Part shown: positions 49,992-58,385 of the stretch, in pieces
Numbering within the stretch: the stretch's first letter is position 1
How the letters are laid out: each line of letters opens with the position of its first letter
Source of the DNA: Bog-756 sp038210245
GTDB taxonomy: Bacteria; Actinomycetota; Acidimicrobiia; Acidimicrobiales; RAAP-2
Length of the DNA stretch: 64,000 bases
NCBI GenBank assembly: GCA_038210245.1
Contig: JBBQWW010000001.1
Location: 101,159-165,158 of the forward strand
Reading direction: 5' to 3'
Position numbers and translations under genes: made by a program
Notes under the pieces: model-generated
What the model was told of the DNA's origin: nothing
The model's database searches: none
Seen by the model: the letters and a program-made list of their open reading frames with translations, nothing else

Positions 49992-51005
49992 ATGCTGGTC
50001 AACAACGCGGTGTACGTAGACGGCCGGCGCAGTGCCGACCCCCAGAGCCTCGAAGAGACCTACGAGGTCCTGCGCGGCCGCCACGGGATGGCCTGGATCG
50101 GCCTCTACCGTCCCGACGAGGAGGAGATCCGCTCGGTAGCGCGGGAGTTCGACCTGCACGAACTGGCCGTCGAGGACGCCGTCACCGCCCACCAGCGGCC
50201 CAAGTTGGAGCGGTACGGCACCACCTTGTTCACCGTGTTGCGGCCGACGCGGTACCTGGACGCCTCCGAAGAGGTCGAGTTCGGTGAGCTCCACGTCTTC
50301 ATCGGCCCAGACTTCGTGGTCACCATCCGCCACGCCGAGACCCCGGACCTGGGCCAGGTGCGCCAACGCCTCGAGCAGTCGCCGGACCTACTGCGGCGGG
50401 GCCCCGAGGCCGTGCTCTACGCCATCGTCGACCAGGTGGTGGACGAGTACGGCCCGGTGGTGGCCGGGCTGGAGAACGACATCGACGAGATCGAGGACCA
50501 GCTGTTCAAAGGGGATCCGGCGGTGTCCAGGCGGATCTACGAGCTGTCCCGAGAGGTCATCGAGTTCCAACGGGCCACCCACCCCCTCCTCGAGGTGCTG
50601 CATGCCCTCGAGACCGGGTTCGACAAGTACCACGTGGATCTCGAGCTCCAGCGCAGCCTGCGGGACGTGGCCGACCACGCCATCCGGGTGGTGGAGCGGG
50701 CCGACGCCTTCCGGGCCCTTCTCCAGAACGCGCTCACCGTGCACACCACGCTGGTCAGCCAGCAGCAGAACGACGAGATGCGCAGTCTGACCGAGGCCAG
50801 CCTGGCCCAGAACGAGGAGGTGAAGAAGATTTCGGCCTGGGCGGCCATCCTCTTCGCCCCCACCCTGGTGGGGACCATCTACGGGATGAACTTCGAGCAC
50901 ATGCCCGAGCTGCACTGGTTCTACGGATACCCCTCGGCGGTGGCCCTGATGTTCGTCACCTCGGCCACCCTCTACCTCATCTTCAAGCGGCGGCGCTGGC
51001 TGTAA
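49992..51005 (+). CDS. corA: CorA-family divalent-metal transporter
   Basis: 337 residues. A large cytoplasmic funnel domain (DVEVFGELHVFIG-like strand set and the long stalk helix YELSREVIEFQRATHPLLEV) precedes two C-terminal transmembrane helices. The first ends with the selectivity motif YGMN (Gly298-Met-Asn300), then FEHMPEL in the loop, and the protein ends with the basic FKRRRWL. It should carry Mg2+ or Co2+ as a pentamer. GTG 49989 directly before the ATG is an alternative start. Confidence 0.94.
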   Translation: MLVNNAVYVDGRRSADPQSLEETYEVLRGRHGMAWIGLYRPDEEEIRSVAREFDLHELAVEDAVTAHQRPKLERYGTTLFTVLRPTRYLDASEEVEFGELHVFIGPDFVVTIRHAETPDLGQVRQRLEQSPDLLRRGPEAVLYAIVDQVVDEYGPVVAGLENDIDEIEDQLFKGDPAVSRRIYELSREVIEFQRATHPLLEVLHALETGFDKYHVDLELQRSLRDVADHAIRVVERADAFRALLQNALTVHTTLVSQQQNDEMRSLTEASLAQNEEVKKISAWAAILFAPTLVGTIYGMNFEHMPELHWFYGYPSAVALMFVTSATLYLIFKRRRWL

Positions 51006-51023
51006 CCGGTCCGGCGGGACCGG
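51006..51023. terminator. short hairpin between convergent genes
   Basis: CCGGTCC (51006-51012) and GGACCGG (51017-51023) form a perfect 7-bp stem with a four-base loop right after the corA stop and before the end of the convergent hydrolase. There is no U tract. Probable bidirectional terminator. Confidence 0.45.
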
Positions 51024-51035
51024 GCCGGGGCCCGC

Positions 51036-51743
51036 TCAGAAGACCTCGGCGAAGAGGTCGAGCATGGACTGCCACGACCGGGTGTCCGCCACCCGGTCGT
51101 ACTTGATGGCCGGCATGCTCCCGTCGGCCAGGGGATTGGTGAAGCTGTGGACGGCCCCGCCGTAGAGGTGCATCTGCCAGTCGATCCCGGCGGCCCGCAT
51201 CTCGGCCTCGAAGGCGGCCCGCTGCTCGGGCGGGATGATGGGGTCGTCGGCCCCGATGCACACCAGGACCCGGCCGGTGATGGCCGAGGCGTCCTCGGGC
51301 CGGGTGGTGGCCAGGCCCGAGTGGAACCCCACCACGGCACTGAGCGCGGCGCCGCTCCGGGCCAGCTCCAGCGAGAGGGTGCCCCCGAAGCAGTACCCGA
51401 TGGCCGCCACCCGCTCGGGGTCGGCGAACTGGCTGGCCAGCAGCACCTCGAGACCGGCCCGGGCCACTGAACGGACGCGGTCCGGATCGCTGGCCAGGGC
51501 CCCCAGCCGCTCACCCACCTGTTCGGGGGGCAGGGTCTGCCCGCCGCCGTGGTAGTCGAGGGCGAAGGCCACGTAGCCCAGCTCGGCCAAGCGGCGGGCC
51601 GTCCGCTTCGGGTGGTCGCTCAGTCCGGCGGCGTCGTGGGCGACCAGCACCGCCGGTCGGATCCCGGCCGTGGTCTCGTCCACGGCCAGCTGCCCGACCA
51701 GGCGGACGCCGTCGTGGACGTACTCGATGTCGGTGATCTGCAC
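51036..51743 (-). CDS. dienelactone hydrolase family protein
   Basis: 235 residues. The catalytic Cys is in AIGYCFGGTLS (G-x-C-x-G, the dienelactone hydrolase nucleophile), with the acid in VCIGADDPIIP and the His in YGGAVHSFTNP. It starts with GTG 51743, preceded by GGGAGGATCC, an excellent ribosome site. It hydrolyses lactones or similar esters; no chlorocatechol genes are around, so the natural substrate is unknown. Lies convergent to corA. Confidence 0.92.
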   Translation of the reverse strand: MQITDIEYVHDGVRLVGQLAVDETTAGIRPAVLVAHDAAGLSDHPKRTARRLAELGYVAFALDYHGGGQTLPPEQVGERLGALASDPDRVRSVARAGLEVLLASQFADPERVAAIGYCFGGTLSLELARSGAALSAVVGFHSGLATTRPEDASAITGRVLVCIGADDPIIPPEQRAAFEAEMRAAGIDWQMHLYGGAVHSFTNPLADGSMPAIKYDRVADTRSWQSMLDLFAEVF

Positions 51744-51905
51744 GGATCCTCCCTCGGTGGACGCCGGTCCGGCCGGTGCCGGCCCGAGGCGTCGGCGGCC
51801 AGGGTACCCGGCCCGGTCCCCCGGGAGGTGACCCGGGACCCGGTGACGGCGGCCGTCAGGCCCCGGCGGCAGCCGGCCCCCGCACCGGTCGGCCAGGATG
51901 GATCC

Positions 51906-52736
51906 ATGGAGCACGAGGCCGACCGGGCCACCGTCACCGATGCGCTGACCCGGGCCGGCTGTGTGGCCGCCGAGGAGGAGGCCGACGAGCTCATGGCGGC
52001 GTCGGCGGCCGGCCGGGACCTGGCTGGCATGGTGGCCCGTCGGCTCACCGGGGAGCCCCTGGCCTGGATCATCGGACACACCACCTTCTGCGGGCTGGAG
52101 GTGACCGTCGACCCCGGGGTGTACGTCCCGCGCTGGCAGTCCGAGGCGCTGGCCCGCCTGGCCGCCGATCTGCTCCCGCCGGCGGGGATCGGGGTGGATC
52201 TGGCCACCGGATCGGGTGCGGTGGCCATGGTCATGCAGGCGGCCCGGCCCGGTGCCCGGGTGGTGGCCACGGAGATCGACCCGGTGGCCGTTCGGTGCGC
52301 CCGGCGCAACGGTGTGGTGGTGTACCCGGGCCACCTCGATCGACCTCTGCCCCCCAGCCTGGCCGCGCGGGTCGACGTGCTGGGCGCGGTGCTCCCCTAC
52401 GTCCCGAGCGACGCCCTCCACCTCCTTCCCCGTGACGTGGTCGCCTTTGAGCCCCGGGTCGCCCTGGACGGCGGGACGGCGGGACTCGACCTGGTGGCCG
52501 CCGTGGTCCGGAGCAGTCGGGACTGGCTACGGCCCGGAGGATGGGTGGTGTTCGAGGTCGGCACCGACCAGGTCCCGGTGGTCACGGCTCTGTTGGCGGG
52601 GTCGGGTTACACCACTGTCGAAGTCCTGATGGACGCCGACGGCGACCCGCGGGGGGTCTACGGCCAGACGGTGGCCTCTCCGGCTGCCGGGCCACGGACG
52701 CTCGGAGGAGGTCAGGTCCCCGGAACGAACGAGTAG
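51906..52736 (+). CDS. PrmC/HemK-related methyltransferase (TIGR03704-like)
   Basis: 276 residues. An N-terminal helical domain ending LAWIIGHTTFCGLEVTVDPG and VYVPRWQSE corresponds to the PrmC release-factor-binding half; the SAM motif I is VDLATGSGAVAM near 97-108. PrmC proteins carry NPPY for glutamine binding. Here the same place reads AVLPYVPSD (161-169), so the Asn is lost. This fits the actinobacterial 'putative protein N5-glutamine methyltransferase' subgroup with unknown substrate, in a more degenerate form. It overlaps the convergent next gene by 25 bp. Confidence 0.85.
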   Translation: MEHEADRATVTDALTRAGCVAAEEEADELMAASAAGRDLAGMVARRLTGEPLAWIIGHTTFCGLEVTVDPGVYVPRWQSEALARLAADLLPPAGIGVDLATGSGAVAMVMQAARPGARVVATEIDPVAVRCARRNGVVVYPGHLDRPLPPSLAARVDVLGAVLPYVPSDALHLLPRDVVAFEPRVALDGGTAGLDLVAAVVRSSRDWLRPGGWVVFEVGTDQVPVVTALLAGSGYTTVEVLMDADGDPRGVYGQTVASPAAGPRTLGGGQVPGTNE

Positions 52737-53983
52737 TGGGCCCCGGGCCAGTAGGTGTGGCGGGCGAAGCGGACGGGCCGCGAGTTCCCCGGCAGGTGCA
52801 CGGTGAGGGTGTCGGTCACCGGCGGTGCGGTGATGGCGTCAGGGAACACCGCTGAGCCATTCCGGGCCGGGGCACTGCGGCCGCCCAGGCTGGCCGAGCT
52901 TCCGTCGGGTAGTCCGGACACCACCACATCCCGCTGGCACACGCTGGAGTAGCCGTCGTAGGCCACCGCAAAGGGGGTCTGGCGGGCCTGGACCTCCAGG
53001 TAGGGCTGGAGCGGGGGGGCGATGCCGAGGGCCAGATCATCGGCCTGATAGAACAGGCCGCCATTGACCCACACGCTGAGCTGGTTGTTCCCGTTGGTCT
53101 GAATGGCCACCCGTATCGGGCCGGGCGCCCACGGCACCCGCTTGAGGATGTGCTCGGTGGCGTGGCTGAGGTGGCCCTGCGAGTAGCCGGCGATGAGATT
53201 ACGGTGACCGTCAGAGGCCACGTTCTCCGCCACCACCACGTAGTTGATGTCACCGGTGGTGACCGTGGATCCGGTCTGGACGGCCATGACCAGTTCGCCG
53301 ATGGCCTGGGGGGAGGGAGCCGTCACCGCCGGGGGTGAGGCCGCCGAGAACTGGAAGGCGCACGACGCCGGAGTGGTCCCGGTGGCGGTGACGAACCAGC
53401 CGCGGAAGTCCGGCGTGGCCCGACGGACGCCCACGTGGAGCCGGCCCCCACGGGCCACGGCCACGCCGTTGGCGGCGCCGGCGCTGCCGTTGACCTCCCA
53501 GCCCACATAAGGGGGGAAGGCCAGCGACGTGCTGCCCTGGAGGGCCCGGCTGGTCCCACTGGGCTCGGCGAAGGTCACGTCCTGGTAGTCGGTGAGCTGA
53601 CCGATACCAGTCGCCCCCCCCGGAGCCAGGCGGGGGGCGGCAGTGAGGAGGGTGGCCCCGCCGGTGCCGGCCACTGACCGCACCTGGTCGATGGCCCCCT
53701 GGGCCGACGCCGTGGCGTACACGATCAGGCCGAGAGCCAATACGGCGGCCATGAGGGGGAAGGCGGCCACCAGGCGCCGGCCCCACGACTGGCGGCCGTG
53801 CCAGTTCCACTGGACCTGGTGGCGCGTCTCGGTGGTCTGCTCGTCGTCGGTCGGGTCCCATGACTCGACCAGTCCGGGAGGAGCGGTGGTGGCACCGGGT
53901 CCGGTGGGGAGTCCCGCCCCTGGGGGCAGGGTGAGCTCCGCCGGCCGGGCGCCGCCAGGGGTGGGGGGCTCAGAACGAGCCAT
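52712..53983 (-). CDS. membrane-anchored exported protein, last gene of the Pel-like operon
   Basis: 423 residues. About 70 cytoplasmic, Pro-rich residues precede one transmembrane helix (LVAAFPLMAAVLALGLIVYA, about 71-90), and the remaining 330 residues should face outward. That part is rich in beta-strand-like sequence, for example YVGWEVNGSAGAANGVAVAR, INYVVVAENVASDGHRNL and IRVAIQTNGNNQLSVWVNGG, reminiscent of a concanavalin/LamG-like jelly roll that could bind polysaccharide. I recognise no exact family. It overlaps the PelG-like gene by 14 bp, so it belongs to the same operon. It may anchor or process the exported polymer. Confidence 0.75.
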   Translation of the reverse strand: MARSEPPTPGGARPAELTLPPGAGLPTGPGATTAPPGLVESWDPTDDEQTTETRHQVQWNWHGRQSWGRRLVAAFPLMAAVLALGLIVYATASAQGAIDQVRSVAGTGGATLLTAAPRLAPGGATGIGQLTDYQDVTFAEPSGTSRALQGSTSLAFPPYVGWEVNGSAGAANGVAVARGGRLHVGVRRATPDFRGWFVTATGTTPASCAFQFSAASPPAVTAPSPQAIGELVMAVQTGSTVTTGDINYVVVAENVASDGHRNLIAGYSQGHLSHATEHILKRVPWAPGPIRVAIQTNGNNQLSVWVNGGLFYQADDLALGIAPPLQPYLEVQARQTPFAVAYDGYSSVCQRDVVVSGLPDGSSASLGGRSAPARNGSAVFPDAITAPPVTDTLTVHLPGNSRPVRFARHTYWPGAHYSFVPGT

Positions 53984-55625
53984 AGAAGGACTCCTCGCCG
54001 GTCGACAGGGCGCGATAGGACGCCAGTCCGGTGATCAGGGCGTAGACAGTGCTCCCGGCCAGGAGCCCCCACGCACCCAGAGTCAGGTCGCCGCCGCTCA
54101 CCAGCACGGCGGTGAGGAGGGCGCTGGTGACGGCCCCGGCCACAGCTCCGAGCACCGGGGCGCGCGGCTTGCTGAGGAAGAACAGGTACTGGCTGCACAG
54201 CATGCCGATGGGCACGATGGCGAATCCGAAGGAGGCCACCTCCAGGGCGGTCAGACCACCGGGGGTCCGCACCGAAGCGGTCAGGGTGGTCGGGAGCAGC
54301 CGGAGCAGGATGCCGGGAAGGATCCACGCCACCAGGCCCGAGACGACGGCCAGCACCGAGACGGACAGCGCCCACTCCCGCCGGAGGGCGGCCCGGGCCT
54401 GCCGCCAGCTGTCGAGGGTCTGGCTCTCGAGCAGTGGGCGGAGGCGTCGCCCGAAGCGCTCGATGGAGGCGTAGACGAGCCCCAGGAGGACCACCAGTTC
54501 GAGGAGGGCCAGGTCCACCGAGCCCTCATAGGTCGACGGGTAGAGGTACTGGTCGACCCCGAGGCTGTGGCCGTAGGCGAACCCGGTGATGATCGGGCCC
54601 ACCAGAATCATGACGAAGTAGGCCATGCCGTAGATGGCGTAGGGCGCCGAGTGCCACAACACCACGCGGAGCTCGGGAGGCTTGATGATGGTCACGGTGT
54701 CGCCGCTCCCGCCGGCGTCGACGTCCGAGCGCATGGCCAAGTAGCTGGCGGCGATGACCACCATGGCCCCCGAACCGACGGCCAGGCCGAGCAGCTGGGC
54801 GTGGCGGAAACTGGGGGAGCTCCCGCTGAACAGGTGGGCGGCGGCCAGGGTGACCACCAGGGCCAGGCCGGTGGCCAGGGCCAGGGTGTAGAAGCGACGG
54901 AGCATGTACAACGGAGCGGCGCTGAGCAGGAAGATGAAGATGGCGGCGGCGAACTCGAGGAAGATCTCGCCGAGGTGGAGGCCGTACTGCGGGACGATGT
55001 AGAGGGCGTAGAGGGTGGCGATGGCCAAGGCGGCGGCGGCCACGCTGTAGACGAGGAAGCGGGACACCGTCCAGCGCACCAGCGCGTAGTTCTGCTGCAG
55101 GAGGTAGAAGGTCCCTTTGCGGGCGAGCATCTGTGAGCACCCGCCGGCCAGTACGGCGGCGAGGAAGAAGGCCAGCGAGACCATGGCCGCCACCTGGGGG
55201 GTGGCGTCGAGGGACGACCACAGGGCCACCCGGCCGACGAAGAGGACCACCACCGACATGATCCAGGGGACGCCGTACCACGAGCCGGCCAGGTAGTCGA
55301 CGGCGAACTGCCGCCAGGTGCCCCGCTCCTCGGCTACTGCCTCGGGCTGGGGTACGTAGTAGAGGTAGGTGAGGTCGTAGACCGCGGTGGCCAGATCGAA
55401 CACGGTGTCGAAGCCCCGGGCCCTGGCCGCGCTGGTGGTGTACCCCATGGACTCGAGGGCCACGGCGACGTCGCGAAGGTTGCGGGGCTCGGGGTTCCGG
55501 TCCAGCACCCGTCGGGCCTCCACGTGCAGGTCGTCGTAGACCGTCGAGTGCAGGCGCAGCTCATCGAGACTGCCGGCCACCCGCGTCTCCGGCACGGCCG
55601 GAGCCGAGTCAGCTTCGGGGAACAC
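53970..55625 (-). CDS. PelG-like polysaccharide transporter (MOP/PST-type membrane protein)
   Basis: 551 residues. A cytoplasmic N-terminal segment of about 110 residues precedes about 12 transmembrane helices. A loop LWHSAPYAIYGMAYFVMILV followed by a long amphipathic stretch (STYEGSVDLALLELVVLLG) resembles the middle of PelG, the inner-membrane partner of PelF. Alternatively it is a generic MOP flippase. It overlaps the PelF-like gene by 17 bp at its GTG start (55625). No Wzy polymerase is in the window, which suits a synthase/transporter pair of the Pel kind. It would carry the glycan out. Confidence 0.7.
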   Translation of the reverse strand: MFPEADSAPAVPETRVAGSLDELRLHSTVYDDLHVEARRVLDRNPEPRNLRDVAVALESMGYTTSAARARGFDTVFDLATAVYDLTYLYYVPQPEAVAEERGTWRQFAVDYLAGSWYGVPWIMSVVVLFVGRVALWSSLDATPQVAAMVSLAFFLAAVLAGGCSQMLARKGTFYLLQQNYALVRWTVSRFLVYSVAAAALAIATLYALYIVPQYGLHLGEIFLEFAAAIFIFLLSAAPLYMLRRFYTLALATGLALVVTLAAAHLFSGSSPSFRHAQLLGLAVGSGAMVVIAASYLAMRSDVDAGGSGDTVTIIKPPELRVVLWHSAPYAIYGMAYFVMILVGPIITGFAYGHSLGVDQYLYPSTYEGSVDLALLELVVLLGLVYASIERFGRRLRPLLESQTLDSWRQARAALRREWALSVSVLAVVSGLVAWILPGILLRLLPTTLTASVRTPGGLTALEVASFGFAIVPIGMLCSQYLFFLSKPRAPVLGAVAGAVTSALLTAVLVSGGDLTLGAWGLLAGSTVYALITGLASYRALSTGEESFYGSF

Positions 55626-57141
55626 GGGCCCGCACCTCGTCGTAGAGCCACCGGTAGCCGTCGAGGAACACGTCGAGGGTGTAGGACTCCATCATGGCCT
55701 GCCGGCCGAGCTGGCCTAGGCGGGCCAGGCCGGCCCGGTCGGCGGCCATGGCGCAGATCCCGTCGGCCAGGTCCACGGGTCGGCCGGGGGGGACGAGCCG
55801 ACCGTAGGGGGGCACGATCACCTCGGGAACGCCCCCCACCTCGGTGGCCACCATGGGCCGGCCGGCCATCAACGCTTCGACGGCGGCGAAGGGGAACCCC
55901 TCGGAGATGCTGGACAGCACGGCGATATCGCCCTCGTTGAGGGCCCGGCCCACGTCGGCGGTGGGGCCCCGGAACCGGCACGACGGCCCCAGCTCCAACT
56001 GCTCGGCCAGCGCGTAGCAGCTCCGGGCGTAGTTGGGGTCGCTCTCGGGGCCGTGGATCTCGAGGCGTACCCCGGGGATCCGGGTCCTCACGATGGCGAA
56101 CGCCCGCAGCAGGGTGTGGATGTCCTTCAGGCGCTCGAGACGGGCCACAGCCACCAGGGTGAGCGGATCGTCGCCGCTGCCCGCCGGCCGGAGCAGAGGG
56201 AAGCGCTCCGGGTCCACCCCGTTGGGCATGGGGTGGATCTTGGCCTCGTCCACCCCGAGCCGCATCTCCCAGGTGGCGTTGAACTTGGCCACCGGAGCCA
56301 CCAGGTCGGCTCGGGAGTAGGCCATGGCCACCACGGCGGCGTAGAAGTTGGACAGGAAGATCCGGTAGGGGCTGTTGGAGCGGTTGCGGCCCAGGGCCAA
56401 GAGCCGCTCGCGGTAGTAGACGCCGTGCTCGGTGAGGAGGAAGGGGACGCCGAACCGCTCGCGCAGCACGACGGCGGGGAGGGCGCAGAACGCCGCCGCC
56501 GAGGCGTGGACCACCTGGGGGAGTTCGGTGGGGTAGTCCAGCGGGGCCAGGTACCGGTAGACCGACCGGGCCAGATCGATGGCCTCGTAGGTGGTCAGCC
56601 GTTGGTAGAGCGGATGGGTGGCCAACGTGTCACGGAACAGCCGCCAGGTCCGACCGTCCCGCATGGCCAGCTTCAGGCTGAAGCGGTCGGCGTAGACGGA
56701 GAGGGCGCAGAGCGCCGCCACCATGTCGTCGGGTCCACCCTCGCCCAGGGCCACCGAGATCACCAGTTGGGCGTAGGCCGGGAGGAACTCCTCGTCGAAG
56801 TGCCGGCCCGGCCGACGCAGCCGACGGGCTATCCATCCAGGGCGGGGATTGAACTCGGCATTGTCCTCGGTGCCCCACAGGGGAACCTGGACCACATGGG
56901 CCAGGTTGGGTGGGGGCTCGTAGCGGATGGCCATGCTGGTGTTGGCCACCACGGAGTACACCACGAACTGCTTCTCGGACAGACCGGTGATCAGCTGATG
57001 GGCCCAGGTACTGACGCCGCCGGTCACATAGGGATAGGTGCCCTCGGTGGTGAGGAGGACGTCGATGTCCGACACGATGGCGTCATCGGGATGCCGCTCG
57101 GTCCGGAGCGGCGGTGGGGAAGCGAGCAGGGGGACTTCCAC
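55609..57141 (-). CDS. PelF-like GT4 glycosyltransferase
   Basis: About 510 residues. The N-terminal DUF3492-type signature TYPYVTGGVSTWAHQLI lies near 35-51 and the characteristic LLTEHGVYYRERLL in the middle. The C-terminal GT-B half has VAVARLERLKDIHTLLRAF, EIHGPESDPNY and the SEGFPFAAVEALMAGRPMV donor site. This set is typical of PelF, the UDP-GlcNAc/GalNAc polymerising enzyme of Pel exopolysaccharide synthesis. Start is unsettled: GTG 57141, used here, lies nine bases after the preceding gene's end, and GTG 57075 is an alternative. It probably works with the PelG-like protein it overlaps. Confidence 0.88.
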   Translation of the reverse strand: MEVPLLASPPPLRTERHPDDAIVSDIDVLLTTEGTYPYVTGGVSTWAHQLITGLSEKQFVVYSVVANTSMAIRYEPPPNLAHVVQVPLWGTEDNAEFNPRPGWIARRLRRPGRHFDEEFLPAYAQLVISVALGEGGPDDMVAALCALSVYADRFSLKLAMRDGRTWRLFRDTLATHPLYQRLTTYEAIDLARSVYRYLAPLDYPTELPQVVHASAAAFCALPAVVLRERFGVPFLLTEHGVYYRERLLALGRNRSNSPYRIFLSNFYAAVVAMAYSRADLVAPVAKFNATWEMRLGVDEAKIHPMPNGVDPERFPLLRPAGSGDDPLTLVAVARLERLKDIHTLLRAFAIVRTRIPGVRLEIHGPESDPNYARSCYALAEQLELGPSCRFRGPTADVGRALNEGDIAVLSSISEGFPFAAVEALMAGRPMVATEVGGVPEVIVPPYGRLVPPGRPVDLADGICAMAADRAGLARLGQLGRQAMMESYTLDVFLDGYRWLYDEVRARVPRS

Positions 57142-57149
57142 GGCACCAG

Positions 57150-58013
57150 TCAGGCCGGGTGGCGGGCAGGTCGTCGGTGCCGCAGGCGCCGGAGCCAACC
57201 GGGGTCGGCCTCAGCGGTCCCGTCCGGCCGTGACCCTGCGTCCGGTTCGGACCGGGGTAGGACCGGTGCCCCGGAGGCCCCCACCACGCGGGGTGAGCTC
57301 CGTGGGACCGGACTGCGCTCGATCATCTTGGTCGGGGTGCTGGGCGCCCGGTCGGGAGCCGGTGTCGGCGCCTCGGCCTGCGCCTTCGCCATCAGGTCGT
57401 CGTCCGCCCGGATCACTGACTCGATGGCCTGGGCCCGCCGCAGCCCTTTGGAGGCCACGTTCAGGTTCTCCACACTGAGGAAGCACTTGGCCGCCATCAC
57501 TGCGGCCTCGCGTATGAAGGGCAGGGGCGTCCGGTCGTCCTCGGTGACCCGCAGGTACTCCCGGCCGGCCAGCCGCATCCAGTGGTCCGAGGCATCCATG
57601 TTGCCCAGCTGCCCGGCGGCCAGGGCGGCCTGGCGGTAGGAGATGGCGGCCCGTTGGGGAGCGTCTCCGAGGTTGCGTTGGGCTTCTTCGAGAAAGAGAG
57701 ACTCGGCCCGTTGGAATTCCCCGGCGTGGAAGGCGTTGATGGCCGCCTCGAACAGGGTGGTCTCACCGTCCTCGATGGCGAGGTTGAAGTCGACGGGATC
57801 GTCGGCGTCGGACAGATCCACCAGATGCCCGTGGTCGGCGTCGGGTGACGCCGCTGCCCCCAGGCGTGGCCACTCGGTGGTCGGGAGGTGGGGCTCCTCG
57901 AGGGTGGCGGTGGCTAGGTACTGGGCTCCGGTGAGACGTTCGGGCAGGGTGATCTTGATCTCGTCAAGAAGCTGCCGGGGCCGGGCAGGGACCTCGGTGG
58001 CATGGTTTTCCAT
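57150..58013 (-). CDS. TPR-like protein, first gene of the Pel-like operon
   Basis: 287 residues, no close family recognised. An N-terminal 80 residues of mixed composition precede a helical repeat region from about 85 to 200, DGETTLFEAAINAFHAGEFQ and then AAISYRQAALAAGQLGNMDA, in the pattern of tetratricopeptide units. A basic, Pro-rich C-terminus (RRLRHRRPARHPA) follows. It is probably a cytoplasmic scaffold or assembly factor, by analogy with the TPR-bearing PelE/PelB, though it lacks their membrane parts. The ATG at 58013 is the first possible start after an in-frame stop. It is followed directly by the PelF-like gene. Confidence 0.75.
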   Translation of the reverse strand: MENHATEVPARPRQLLDEIKITLPERLTGAQYLATATLEEPHLPTTEWPRLGAAASPDADHGHLVDLSDADDPVDFNLAIEDGETTLFEAAINAFHAGEFQRAESLFLEEAQRNLGDAPQRAAISYRQAALAAGQLGNMDASDHWMRLAGREYLRVTEDDRTPLPFIREAAVMAAKCFLSVENLNVASKGLRRAQAIESVIRADDDLMAKAQAEAPTPAPDRAPSTPTKMIERSPVPRSSPRVVGASGAPVLPRSEPDAGSRPDGTAEADPGWLRRLRHRRPARHPA

Positions 58014-58051
58014 AATGGAAAGGTCGACCGACTACCTCCAATTCTTGAGAC

Positions 58052-58081
58052 ATATCGGTGCAGTTCGTTGCAAATTGTCCA
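58052..58081 (-). promoter_or_regulatory. candidate promoter of the Pel-like operon
   Basis: On the minus strand TGGACA (58081-58076) and CGATAT (58057-58052) are separated by 18 bp and lie 39-68 bp before the operon's first ATG, within the only AT-richer patch of this gap. The -35 match to TTGACA is 4 of 6. Confidence 0.35.
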
Positions 58082-58197
58082 GGGATGGGCTGACCTGGGA
58101 CGGAGCCGGTCCCAGCTCCCCGAGGCCACGCCCCTCCGACCCCGGGGGCCCGGTGGTCGGTGGGCGAGGCGAAACACCGGTTGAACGGCCCGTTTCG

Positions 58198-58380
58198 GTG
58201 CAGGATTGGTGGGCGGCGGAGGTGCGGGCCCTTCTCGTCGTACCCCTCGGCGACCGCTCCGTCAACCCCAGGGACCCGCCCTATCCAGCGTGGACCGACG
58301 TCGGGGTGACCAAGCTCTATCCTCCCGATGCCGTGGTCGAGATCAGCTGGGTGGCCGTGGACCCCTCACGCCGCCGGTAG
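58198..58380 (+). CDS. possible small protein, start uncertain
   Basis: 60 codons from GTG 58198 to TAG, with GC-rich third positions and protein-like sequence (DWWAAEVRALLVVPLGDRSV and KLYPPDAVVEISWVAVD). The frame stays open upstream to an ATG at 58015, but that part is Pro/Gly-rich and crosses the putative promoter of the divergent operon. No ribosome site and no recognised family. It fills most of the 372-bp gap at 58014-58385; the rest holds only the promoter. Confidence 0.35.
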   Translation: MQDWWAAEVRALLVVPLGDRSVNPRDPPYPAWTDVGVTKLYPPDAVVEISWVAVDPSRRR

Positions 58381-58385
58381 GTCGC

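Noticed and set aside
58015..58197. N-terminal extension of the small + strand frame to ATG 58015
   Set aside because: It crosses the AT-rich promoter candidate of the divergent Pel-like operon and is Pro/Gly-rich; only the last 60 codons look coding.
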